From assembly GCA_037783545.1 (NCBI GenBank), contig JBBELK010000454.1:744001-808000 (forward strand): 64,000 bases of DNA, in the 5' to 3' direction. The notes below the pieces were generated by a model. It saw only the letters and a program-made list of their open reading frames with translations, was not told the origin of the DNA and did not search any database. Shown here in pieces: positions 35,001-42,600 of this stretch; the stretch's first letter is position 1; each line of letters opens with the position of its first letter. This stretch comes from Henricia sp. BOLD:AAB3569. Its lineage: Eukaryota > Echinodermata > Asteroidea > Spinulosida > Echinasteridae. Both the position numbers and the translations under genes were made by a program.

Positions 35001-38000
35001 GGACTACCGACGGCCAGCTTGCTGTAACTAGAAGACCAGCACAATGTTGAAATCGCTGCCTGACTGTCCCAACTATCCAAGACTTGTACCACTCCGTGAG
35101 CGACGTCAAGACATCTTAAGATGCCATCGTCGCCTCCAGCAAAGAGACCCTCATGATGCAGTGCCAAGGACCTCAGGGTGCCTGCTTTGATGGAGAGGCT
35201 TCTGGCGGGTGAAGACTTGGTTTCATCAGCTGAGAATAGTACAATCAAACCTTGATAATAGAGCACTGAAGTGAAAACATCACCCTTTGTGCATTGCCAA
35301 GGTCACTGGGTCTGCACTAAAACCAGTGAACTGTTTCCCTGTGCTTTAGCAATGGGCGTTTTAGATTACCAGTGAATGCTTAGATCCAATTACCCTGGCC
35401 AACTGACATCACACTTTAACATTTTATAAGAGCACCATTAAACACAACATTCTGCTTATAAAAAAAAAAACGTAGGTCCAAATATTTTGATCTTAATTGT
35501 CTTGATTTCTGATAATACAAGGTTATAACAAGGTAATGTGCTAAGTGCCAAGGACCTCTTATTAATGAGGCTCGACTGTATATGAAAGTATGACTTGGTC
35601 TTGTCAGCTGAGAATAGTAAATATTAAAGTATCACCTTTGCATGTGTATCGTTACAATATTGATGCTCACCACTTTTGCGATGGAAGACAATTTCAAAAG
35701 GGTATAATCTCTGTGCTCAGAGGTAATTTCAGCTGGGAAAATAAATTAAAATGGAACAAAATGAACAAAACAAAGACAGTTTATAAGACCTACCATCAGA
35801 AACAGTTGCCATCTGTGCTTGGCCTTCAGCAGACATCGCTCTCGTGGCAGTCGCTACCCTCTCCTCCGGGTTGTACATCACGTTTACGATCCCCGTCTCC
35901 GTGTCGTACTTAAGAAGCTGCCCACTCTCACATCCGCAGTAGATGTCGCTCGTAGGCGTCCAACAACATGACGCCGGAGCCACCTGTTTGCGATTCTCAT
36001 CAAAGTTAGCATCAAAGGTCTCCGCCAGCTCGCCGACCAATCCTGCGATAGCAGACTTGTCCGGGTCGATCTTGAAGACCCGTGCCTGGGAGACCGGCCG
36101 GGCGGGAAGGCTGTCCGAAGTTGTGGGACGGGTTTCCATTTCATCGGAATATGGAAGCTTTGCTTTGCTACAAAATTATAAACAAAATTCATAAAGATCT
36201 TAAGCAGTTTATAAAACAGTTACGCGTAATGCAGGGGTGTTGTTTACGCGCACACACACGACTGGGTAGATGTCACAGTACACATTTTGCTGTCGGGAGC
36301 GTGCAGTTTCTCTTTGTGTGTGCGTGTTCCATACGCGGGCGCAGGCAGAAACGCGAGCCAGCCAATTTTAATCACTGGTTATTATCGTTCGTTTAACACC
36401 GGCCACGTGATGTGTTCTTAGCCAATGAGGATGCGTAAACTGTCTAAGGTATTTATGAATGTCTGTTAATTACTTGGAATCTCACCTTGGAATGAGTGAA
36501 TAAAGCTGGTCGGCCTGCTCAACGGTCCACACAGTCAACTGTTTGGGGCCAATAACACACAGTTTATGCCAATCCGTTGGGTTGAAGGAGACATGGGAAG
36601 CACGTAGACCCCACATGGACTTCCTGCAGAGGAGGGTGCCTGTCTCCCAATTCCTGCACGGATATCAAGAATAATAACTAATTCATATATAGGGCATTCC
36701 TGAAACAAAAAATTATTGTAATGCCATTCACAATGAGCATCGTACATCAATAAATAAATAAATAAATAATACTAACAAAAAATAAATAAATAAAAACCTT
36801 GGTTTCGGCCCTACTTAATGTGTACGTCTGAAACCTAGGTTCCTTTTTTTGACTTGAGAATGGCATTGTAATTGTAGTTTTTCAGGAATTACACTTCAAG
36901 GACGCTTTATAAAAACATGTGTTTAAAATCAAACAACTTAAACAAGTAAGGCATTACAAACCCTCAAAGTCTCTGAAATGTAAATCTGAATTTATGAAAA
37001 TTTGGCCCTATACTGCTGGCCTTGGCAACCACGTTTGGCATAATCACACTTCACTTCTTTTGTGAAAATCATTCTCGTAGCAAATGTAGGACTAGGAGTG
37101 CTGTTTTTCACTCTGCTTCAGGACTGCTTACCATAGTGTGAGAGTAAAATCAGGGACTCCTGAGCAGCTAGCCAGGTATGGGTGAGTGTGTGAAAAGGCA
37201 AGGGCACTGTACTCCAACTTGGTGCCATCTGTAAAGAGAAACCAAGACCAAAAAAGATTGGTCATTCCATGAAAACGGGACACAATGTCCCTAATGTCCT
37301 TACATTTCATGCTTTGGAGAATTAGTTACCTCAGCAAATAAACAGTATATGGCCTAATGAATCAAAAACAACACCTTTACTTGTTAATATTTCCAAAAAA
37401 TTAATGAAGTGATTCAATAAACTAATGCAATCTTCTATGCAATTGTGACATTTGGAAACTTTTATTAAAATAAAAAATGTATTGAAATGTGAATATAATT
37501 GATAAAGCAAAGTTTTTATAGGGTGGGTAAAATAAACTGTCTATCTTTTCTGGAAAGATAGCTGAAAACTTGAAATGTAATCATAAGAGTTGAAAATGCC
37601 TTGGTTTACACACCTTATGTAGTTTAACAATTGTTTTCAAATAGTAACAAAATGTGCATTCAGGCAGTGCGGCTGCTTTGCAACAGCCACACAGCCTGAA
37701 TGCACATCCACCATCGAGCAGCACTTGATTAACAAAATGCCTCATCATGACTCGGCCAAAGGTAATATTACCTGCAAACCTAAAAACTAACCTTGACAGA
37801 CAGCCTTCTGGGTTAATTCTGGATAAGATACAACAAAGATCCTGGGATTAAGGCACATCTCGGAGAAAGCCACAAGATGCAAGTTGCCGCTGACGGTGAA
37901 AGCTCCGATGCCTTCGCCTGGCGATGGATAGATGGATTCATGACGGGTCGTGATATCAATGAACTTGACTGCGTTACCACAGACGTGGCATAGTGTGTTG

Positions 38001-38732
38001 CGGTTGATGAATAAGGCAGCTGAGCCATTGTAACCTTGGGCCCAGCTAAATTAAGAATAAGGAAAAAGTGAACAAATTAAATTTGTTAACAGGTTAAACC
38101 TGCTGGCCTTACTCACTCCTAATTTTTTGTTCAAATTTTTAGTGCCAGTGGTAAGAATTAAGAAGTTCATATTTTTCCTCTGAAAACTAAATTTAAAGAG
38201 GCTTAGGCCTACTTTTTATTGCTTTTTAATTTTAGGGCCTTAGGCCCTATATTGATAAAATTAAATTTAAGACTTTTTAAAGACTCGCGGACACCCTGAA
38301 ATGACATAACAAGCATTAATGTATGATTGACAGTAAAAAATAAGTGAATTTCTAGGCCTAGGACCTTTTTTTTTAGTCCAAAAAAAAGAGAAGATTTTCT
38401 TGAAAAAGACTATTCTTCAGTCAGTCTTAAAGTTTAATAGGCCCCTATATGTTTCGTGCACAATATAAGAAGCCATGGTCAACTAGGCCTACTCAATTTG
38501 TTTTCCACTTCCAGTGCACCGACAGAATACTGCCTGGCACTTTGTGACTTTACCACCACCACCACGGCGCCCGGCTGCCGCGCCGCGGGACCCGCCGTGC
38601 ACGTTGTGCAGAGTGCCCTGGGAAATCGGCTCGTGCCTCGTCGTGTCGTGAAAAACAGGGGTGTCATTTACAAGGCATGTTTTCGACGTTTTGAGCCACT
38701 TACGTCAAATCCAACGATCCAATGTTATCCAT
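13793..38732 (-). CDS. CFAP43: Cilia- and flagella-associated protein 43 (32 coding exons, about 1681 aa, complete)
   Basis: CFAP43 is a WD40/coiled-coil protein of the motile axoneme that works with CFAP44 in tethering inner dynein arms. Exons from 5' to 3': 38704-38732, 37792-38045, 37132-37228, 36486-36653, 35794-36167, 34997-35229, 34332-34448, 33387-33467, 32543-32795, 32237-32386, 31732-31916, 29922-30202, 29026-29203, 28353-28454, 27141-27218, 26513-26638, 25882-25986, 25265-25381, 24367-24414, 23236-23613, 22924-23094, 22449-22574, 22112-22231, 21884-21991, 21039-21214, 20056-20284, 19079-19191, 18245-18404, 17931-18004, 15751-15841, 14599-14752, 13793-13962. All phases agree and the total is 1682 codons, close to the roughly 1665 aa of vertebrate CFAP43. 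Residues 1-740 form WD repeats and the rest coiled coil, ending [15 protein letters not shown]. Weak points are the donor at 26513 and two possible acceptors at 32380/32386. Confidence 0.93.
14056..14172 (+). mobile_element. tRNA-type SINE fragment (3' part)
   Basis: GGGATGTAAAGCCGTAGATCCAGTG and CAGTTGTTTCTGGC match the 3' half of the SINE at 45060-45352. No A or B box is kept. It lies in the last CFAP43 intron. Confidence 0.55.
14753..15750. other. CFAP43: CFAP43 intron 30 with an inverted-repeat element
   Basis: Non-coding. An element at about 15069-15336 has ATAGGGCGACAATT and AATTGTCGCCCTAT ends and an internal pair of GGGCGACA/TGTCGCCC copies at 15253-15300. The rest is AT-rich with no recognised repeat. 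Confidence 0.5.
16307..16486. mobile_element. Near-perfect palindromic element, about 180 bp
   Basis: Outer ends ATATACAAATATTGACTGC and GCAGTCAATATTTGT; inner arms share GTTAAGATTATAGGCCC, GATCTCGAAGCCATGAC and CTATGCCCCGAGG with their complements. A decayed end of the same family is at 42547-42610. Confidence 0.75.
16796..16955. repeat. Two tandem copies of an 80-bp unit
   Basis: Both copies start CAGCTGCATAGTTGGTGCAC and end GAACCCGCTAAATGACTATG, with a few differences in the middle. Confidence 0.85.
17361..17869 (+). mobile_element. Non-LTR retrotransposon 3' end inside an inverted-repeat element
   Basis: The stretch up to 17812 ends with GGGCACACCCTGGGTAAATAAATGG and an (AAAT)n tail, the style of CR1/L2-type LINE 3' ends. 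It lies between inverted arms GGGCTGCTTTCGAGCGC (17363) and GCGCTCGAAAGCAGCCC (to 17868), so the LINE tail appears to sit inside an older TIR element. No reverse-transcriptase frame. Confidence 0.6.
19469..19845 (-). pseudogene. CFAP43: Broken partial copy A of CFAP43 exon 26, split by a MITE
   Basis: The minus strand reads [13 protein letters not shown] before the insertion and ALIEQE plus a GTATGC donor after it, matching exon 26 ([19 protein letters not shown]). The two halves (19793-19845 and 19469-19490) flank a 302-bp MITE. The fragment lacks the exon's acceptor, so it cannot be spliced as a normal exon. Confidence 0.75.
19491..19792. mobile_element. MITE with TTCACACTATCGCGGAAAAA ends, copy 2, TTA target duplication
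   Basis: Inserted in exon copy A. TTA occurs at both borders (19488-19490 and 19793-19795), while the intact exon has a single TTA there. A 3-bp TTA duplication fits the PIF/Harbinger type. The interior holds a CAAAGTTCAA...TTGAACTTTG hairpin near 19600-19630. Confidence 0.8.
19929..19975 (-). pseudogene. CFAP43: Broken partial copy B of CFAP43 exon 26
   Basis: Minus strand keeps [12 protein letters not shown] codons, then lacks 13 bases relative to exon 26 before the GTATGC donor, which shifts the frame. It starts about 128 bp from the true exon and carries the same flanking intron sequence (GCTATCAAAGGCTCATGA). Confidence 0.75.
20464..20692. mobile_element. MITE with CAATTTCATAG...GGCCCCTGG ends (AGCTGCTTAAGC family)
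   Basis: Left end CCAATTTCATAGTGCTGTTTAAGC pairs imperfectly with right end GTTAAGCAGCTCTATGAATTTGGCCCC. Related to the better copy at 28742-28989. Confidence 0.5.
21430..21760. repeat. 110-bp minisatellite, array 1 (diverged)
   Basis: About three units carrying TTGACATTAACCAAGGCC, GAGTTGGCCCTG and GGCCAGCATGCCCTATC. Same family as the longer array at 24500-25140 in another CFAP43 intron. Confidence 0.85.
22786..22901. mobile_element. Small MITE with CTGGGGCCGATTTCA ends
   Basis: CTGGGGCCGATTTCATGAAG and GTTGTGAAATTGGCCCCTGG form the ends. GCGCTACGA/TCGTAGCGC extends the pairing. It lies 23 bp from CFAP43 exon 21, just inside the intron after its donor. Confidence 0.7.
23236..29203 (-). CDS. 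CFAP43: CFAP43 exons 13-20: linker and central coiled coil
   Basis: After the WD region comes a Ser-rich linker ([12 protein letters not shown]), then charged helices. [20 protein letters not shown] and, in exon 20, [18 protein letters not shown] and [19 protein letters not shown] match strongly conserved CFAP43 segments. Exon 16 (26513-26638) ends at an unusual GAG|GTGCTT donor. A GC donor nine bases further on would also keep frame. The 48-bp exon 19 is the smallest internal exon. Confidence 0.88.
24500..25140. repeat. 110-bp minisatellite, array 2
   Basis: CCCTTGACATTAACCAAGG recurs at 24611, 24721, 24840, 24950 and 25060, spacing 110 bp with one 119-bp unit. Units also share TGATGCTCCTTCAAGATATA and GAGGCCATCTTGGCCAGCAT. 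Open frames across it are repeat artefacts. It lies between CFAP43 exons 18 and 19. Confidence 0.92.
25640..25715. repeat. Short tandem repeat ACTTGGGCCNAAATTTTC
   Basis: About four to five 18-bp units in a CFAP43 intron. The unit is a multiple of three, which creates chance open frames on both strands. Confidence 0.8.
26190..26296. mobile_element. Palindromic foldback MITE, copy 3 (internally deleted)
   Basis: TTTAAAGGCACAGGCTCGTC and its complement form the ends as in copy 1. The central AGCTCCATG...CATGGAGCT core is missing, leaving about 107 bp. Confidence 0.75.
26765..26847. repeat. Four tandem copies of a 20-bp unit
   Basis: The unit TGGCTTATCACGATTGACC repeats four times with one change (CATATCACG). 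It lies in the intron upstream of exon 16. Confidence 0.85.
27219..28352. other. CFAP43: CFAP43 intron 14
   Basis: Non-coding. TATTGATTGCTTTCCGTGACGTA-like sequence at 27300 recurs inverted at 27650 (GTCACGGAAAGCAATCAATA), and CCAGCCCTGCAGCCAAGCTC occurs at 27270 and again at 27675, so a small rearranged element lies at about 27265-27715. The rest shows nothing. Confidence 0.45.
28742..28989. mobile_element. hAT-style MITE with CAGGGGCCAATTTCATAGAG ends
   Basis: Perfect-looking ends of about 30 bp: CAGGGGCCAATTTCATAGAG and CTCTATGAAATTGACCCCTG. Both arms repeat TTGCTTAAGCA. CAGGGG termini are usual for hAT-derived elements. It ends 36 bp from CFAP43 exon 13. Confidence 0.75.
29330..29921. 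other. CFAP43: CFAP43 intron 12: tangle of repeat fragments
   Basis: Two copies of a GGTATGGGAA...CTCGTCTTAACTTTGTGAAATCGA piece (to 29460 and 29640) belong to a MITE family. TTTATTAAGTCCCCAAAGGGAAATT at 29670 looks like a reversed LINE 3' end. TCAGGTTCGAATCC at 29855 is a tRNA-type B box of a SINE remnant. Confidence 0.5.
29922..33467 (-). CDS. CFAP43: CFAP43 exons 8-12: second WD40 region
   Basis: Blade-like segments include [52 protein letters not shown] and, in exon 12, GRILMRGVG and [17 protein letters not shown]. Exon 10 can start at 32386 (PIEGIV) or six bases later at 32380; both keep the frame. Exon 11 uses a GTATAC donor. The exon 11-12 intron holds a SINE. Confidence 0.88.
30395..30722 (+). 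mobile_element. Intact tRNA-derived SINE with 11-bp target duplication
   Basis: The 5' 75 bp folds like a tRNA: A box TGGTCTAGTGGGTA, B box GGGTTCAAGCCCC. The body has GGGCAAGGCACTTAATCC and the end GTGCGCTATATAAGAATCC followed by (ATT)n. ATCATCAATAA flanks it on both sides (30384-30394 and 30723-30733), a direct target-site duplication from reverse-transcribed insertion. Confidence 0.9.
30735..31731. other. CFAP43: CFAP43 intron 11, 3' of the SINE
   Basis: Non-coding. Around 31110-31160 and 31405-31485 a diverged direct repeat occurs (TACGTACGCA... then TTTGTACTCGTGCACT), with AAGTCCACA and TGTGGACTT in both orientations, so an old TIR element is likely at about 31080-31690. Confidence 0.4.
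33745..33970. repeat. Interspersed TTCGCCCC/AAACCACTTCG repeat with an inverted end
   Basis: CATTTCGCCCCCAAACCACTTCG and variants repeat about five times with roughly 26-bp spacing. The right end (GAAGTGGTTTTGGGGCGAAAT) is the reverse complement. Confidence 0.7.
34090..34305. mobile_element. Deletion derivative of the TTTTCGCG transposon
   Basis: Same ends (TACTGTAAAAGC/GCTTTTACAGTA) and subterminal motifs as 3453-3982, in the opposite orientation and lacking about 310 bp of the interior. Confidence 0.8.
34332..38732 (-). CDS. CFAP43: CFAP43 exons 1-7: N-terminal WD40 region
   Basis: Exon 1 is only 29 coding bases, [10 protein letters not shown], ending in phase 2 at GTAAGT. That phase is what exon 2 ([11 protein letters not shown]...) needs and fixes the start. 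Family hallmarks follow: [45 protein letters not shown] and GPKQLTVW. Exons 5-7 give further blades ([45 protein letters not shown]). Exon 6 has a downstream partial duplicate described separately. Confidence 0.9.
34811..34948 (-). pseudogene. CFAP43: Partial tandem duplicate of CFAP43 exon 6, frame intact
   Basis: It repeats the last 44 codons of exon 6 plus its donor and about 23 bp of following intron, offset by 186 bp. All six base differences within the aligned codons are silent. An AG at its upstream edge (TTACACAG) would give a 46-codon, phase-0 exon compatible with exon 6 on one side and exon 7 on the other, but the intervening intron would be only 48 nt. It may be a recent duplication, an extra exon, or an assembly artefact joining two alleles. 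Confidence 0.7.
35263..35425. repeat. Dispersed repeat shared with a STARD7 intron, copy 1
   Basis: CACTGAAGTGAAAACATCAC, AAAACCAGTGAACTGTTT and TGCTTTAGCAAT recur in the same order at 41258-41385. Confidence 0.65.
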
Positions 38733-39190
38733 GCCTATTATAGCAAAGACATGGACAGTTTAGTCACTAAATTCGAGATAAGCGTTACAATATTTTGACT
38801 AATTTTAAGTTGGCATGTTGTCGAAAATCTCAGCAACACCATTTCTTGCGCTTCTGTACTGTTGCCAGGACGTTAGCTGGTGCTTTGCCCACACAATGAT
38901 TTGGTGTTTTTCTGCTGCTGCTTACCAGTGAAATTCTGTTCGCGGGAATGAAATGGCTACGGCTGAAAACTACAATAGAATCCAATGGTAGCTTCATAAA
39001 TAACTTCCGTTAGACTTGTGTATACGGCCGTAGCCAATTTATTCGCGGGCTACGGCTATAATTAGGGGTCAAAGTTCACATAGAAAATGCAAGGCGATTG
39101 TGTTGTTCCGTCCGCGATCGAGAAGTAACTCGTGCTCGTCTTGTGCAAAGAAATCGTTCAATTTCCCGACCTATTTCCACGTTCCAAACA
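38733..39190. promoter_or_regulatory. Bidirectional promoter between CFAP43 and STARD7
   Basis: The start codons face away from each other with 458 bp between them. CCAAT-type motifs occur near 38982 and 39033, and CAGCAACA (38831) and GTTGCC (38861) are half-sites like those of the RFX X-box that drives ciliary genes. No full X-box is visible. A GTAAGC donor on the minus strand at 38925 hints at a non-coding first exon for CFAP43 further up. Confidence 0.55.
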
Positions 39191-39618
39191 ATGGCGTGTC
39201 GAAACTCATTGCAAGGAGCAGTGAGGGGACTCTTGCGGCCGCGTTTTGGCAGCAATAAGAACAATTTTGCGAGGAATGCGTACTGGCAAAGTTCGACCGC
39301 AGCACGCGGTGCTCGACCGTGGAGGTCGTGGGCGCAAATGACGCTTTTGCGGGGGCAGAGTTTGTCCGAATGCCTGGACACTATCTTCAAGCTCTTGAAG
39401 CGGCAGTTGCACGTGTACGCGTCTCAGAAAGTGCGCCGGATGGAAGGTGTCTTCAGCTTGTATGGTTTCCTGTATGCAGACAACTTGCTGCAGACGCTAG
39501 CCACAAACTTTTCAAGGCGATTTCTCAAGGGTGGCAAGACGCCCTTCTATTTTCTGTTTGGAGGAACTTGCTTTGTTTGGGACCGAGAGAAGAGAATATC
39601 CGATGAGGAACTGGATAG
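39191..39618 (+). CDS. STARD7: STARD7 exon 1: presequence and linker
   Basis: Residues 1-142, ending in phase 2 at GATAG|GTTAGG. The presequence (MACRNSLQGAVRGLLRPRFG) is followed by a hydrophobic YGFLYADNLLQTLATNF region that could anchor in the membrane, then FYFLFGGTCFVWDREKRISDE. The frame is open upstream to 39098 but has no earlier ATG. Confidence 0.88.
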
Positions 39619-42600
39619 GTTAGGCATTTTTGCATGATGCCAATATTCAAGTAGTCACCCCCCCCCCCCCCCCCCCCCATTTGCCGACCTAAGCAGCATA
39701 AATTAATACAGAATAATACCACGAAAATAGTTTATCATGGGCCATTCCTTACTTACATGGGCCATTCCTTGTTTCCTCACAATTTTTTTTTTTTTTGCAC
39801 TCTTAAATTTGGGTTTTCTGTCAAATCTGCACTTACCGATGCTTAATGAGCTATTTTAAAGAAACAAATTCTGATCAGCTTCTCAACTCGCTTAAATAAG
39901 GTCTGATTTAAAAACTAAAAGTATTTTAAAAGGTCTGATTTCCCCTCTTCATTTTAATATTCAGCTGACAAAGTAACATCAGAGATTTAATTGTAGTGTC
40001 CAGACAGATTTTCCTGAAGTTTTCTACTACTAAGAGGTTAAATAATTTAACATTTTTCTCATTCTTCAGAAGTGCAGATGATTTTGAATTTATTGCTGAA
40101 CTTGAGAGGCAAGACGAGGCTGGTCAAGGGAGAACAAGCAATACATTGTGGGATGTCGTTTTCAAGAACGATCACCTCAAACTCTGGAGACGACCACTGG
40201 ACAACACGTATCTCCATGAATACAAAGGTTGGAGCTATAATGATATTGTTACATCCCAACTGTAGAAAGTGGCCCAATTGTAGTTGAGGCAGCCCTGAAC
40301 TGGGATGGCAGGGTTGCTCAAATCACAAATTTAAGCCACTTTTCAGAGTTGGGACGTAAACAAAAAAAACCTGTGAACTCATCCCATTGGCAGCACTCGG
40401 TTCAAAGGTGCCAGGAGTTGTGTGGTATTGTAAATATGGCATCTAGTTCAATGCATAGTTCCGACCTGTCAATCAAGCCGAACCCGCGACCAATCACAAC
40501 AGAGCTAGCAGACGGCGCCCACAAAGGTCAAAGTGATGCAATCATCACAAACAATCCGCGATGACGTTCTGCCCATACAGTTTGTATGTTGTATGCGCCA
40601 GTGACCGGGTGAATTTTTGTTTCAATGTTAGGCGATTCGCTGTTCAAAGGTAGGAAAGCACATTTTTATGAAAGATATGTCATCCCTGCATTACTAGCCC
40701 TTCGCTCAGTGTGTGCTACGGTAACTGTCGACCTCAAAACATAAATACCTTTGGGTTTTCTCCAATGAATCTGTGCTTTCCATGCCGAGTCCCGTTGCTT
40801 TGTACGTAGTCTCGCTATTTTTTTGCGATGGCTTGTGAGCACATAGCAACAATATCCAAGGGGGCGGGGTTAACTGGGCAATCTCGGAACTATGCATTGT
40901 AATCTCTGGTGGCGGAATTGTCCCAATCATAATAAGGTCACTTTCCCAAATTACTGAAAATATCCCCTGTACAAAATGGGTCAAGGTATAATTGAAATTA
41001 AAAAATTATTCCTTCAGCTTTTGGCCACTTTATGGACATCTCAGCAAAATCCTTCCTTCAAGTTCAACTGGACCTGGAGTACCGCAAAGTGTGGGACAAA
41101 TACGCCATCAAACTGGACACTATTGATAGTGACGATGACACAGGGTCAGAGGTCATTCACTGGGTCACTCACTACCCGGTAAGCATTGCAAAAAGATCTA
41201 GTGAGTTGTTAAACCTCAATAATTCTACAAAAATTGATATTTTTCATGTATTTCATACATGTAGTACTAAAGTGAAAATGTCACCCTTTGTGTTAATGGG
41301 TCCACATTAAAACCAGTGAACTGTTTTCCTGCGCTTTAGCAATCTTTAAGCCCAGTTAATCTGGCAACTTATGTCACATTTCAGTAGTCTATTGTGTAAT
41401 ACCCATTGTGAAATGGGTATGTCTATTGTGAAATGTCTATTGTGAAATTTACACAAAAGGACAAAACATTCCAAATGAGAAAAATCACTATCTTTAATCT
41501 TGTTTCAACAGTTTCCGATGTACAGTCGCGACTACGTGTTCACTCGTCGCTGTAAGGTCAACTCTGCCAAAAACATCATAACCCTGGTATCCAAGGCGAT
41601 AGACCACCCTAAAGCTCCCATCAGCAACAACCATGTCCGAGTTAGCTCGTATTTTTCACAGATGGTCATCCGTCCCCACCGAAGCATGGAAGAGGTATTA
41701 AAAGACATTGGTATTTTTTCAGTATACATTGAAGAAAGTTTTGAAGGGAATTGCCTCCTGGAAATAACAGATTATCTTATTTTAAGATATACGTCCTTTT
41801 TGTGGTATGGGCAAGGCACTTTGGGCAGGGCACCTTGGGCAGGGCACTTTGGGCAGGGCACTTTGGGCAGGGCACTCTGAGCAGGGCACTCTGTCATAAA
41901 CTGTGAAGGCAGTAAAGGTGATTTTGTGTCTGATTAGCTCATTAATGCCTAACAGGCTATGAGTGCCATGGCTACATATATTATAATAATAATAATAATA
42001 ATAATAATAGAGCTTTTGCACCGGCAGCCATGACAGGGGGCAGGTTTCATATTTAAATGATGTGACAATAGATCCACAAAGTGACTACTCGTGCTTGATG
42101 TACTGTAACAATGTGACTGCCCCCTGTCATGGCCGCCGTGCAAAGGCTCTATTCCCTAGGGAGCTGAGGGCTAATGGAATGTTGTCAGCATCAAAAACAA
42201 CCTTGAAATATATTACATATCATTATCTGTCTAATCTACAGAATGGATTTGATTACATCTTGACGTACCATGACGATCCTCAAACAACCTTCCCATCTTC
42301 TTGTGTTAACTGGATCGCGAGATCAGGTAAAAAACAACTCGCCTCTTCTGAGATTGTTGCATCGTGTTCTTTGGTCAAACAGTTGAGTCACATTAACACG
42401 ATATTGTTCCCAAGTCTAATTGCAAGGTTTTTTTATTGCAAGTTTTTGACTGATGATTGTGACTACTTTGAGTAGCATTTTCTTGTCTACACTAGTGACA
42501 TTTTGGGTCAGGATACAGTGGCCATTAAAGCTGCAGAGCAGTCTAGTATACAAATATTGACTGCTCATGAGGGTGATGGTGCAAACTAATGTCCCAAGCT

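Noticed and set aside
34964-35266. Single long frame running from upstream intron through exon 6 of CFAP43 and past its donor
   Set aside because: Translation past the donor gives ten unrelated residues and a stop; the splice sites and phases on both sides support 34997-35229.
38479-38667. Minus-strand frame in the CFAP43 first intron as an alternative first exon
   Set aside because: It has a GTAAAG donor but the wrong phase for exon 2, while the 29-base exon at 38704-38732 fits exactly.
41500-41880. Frame extending STARD7 exon 4 into the 15-bp minisatellite
   Set aside because: A good donor at 41694 and the in-phase exon 5 (NGFDYILTYHDD) match the START domain; the extension is repeat-derived.
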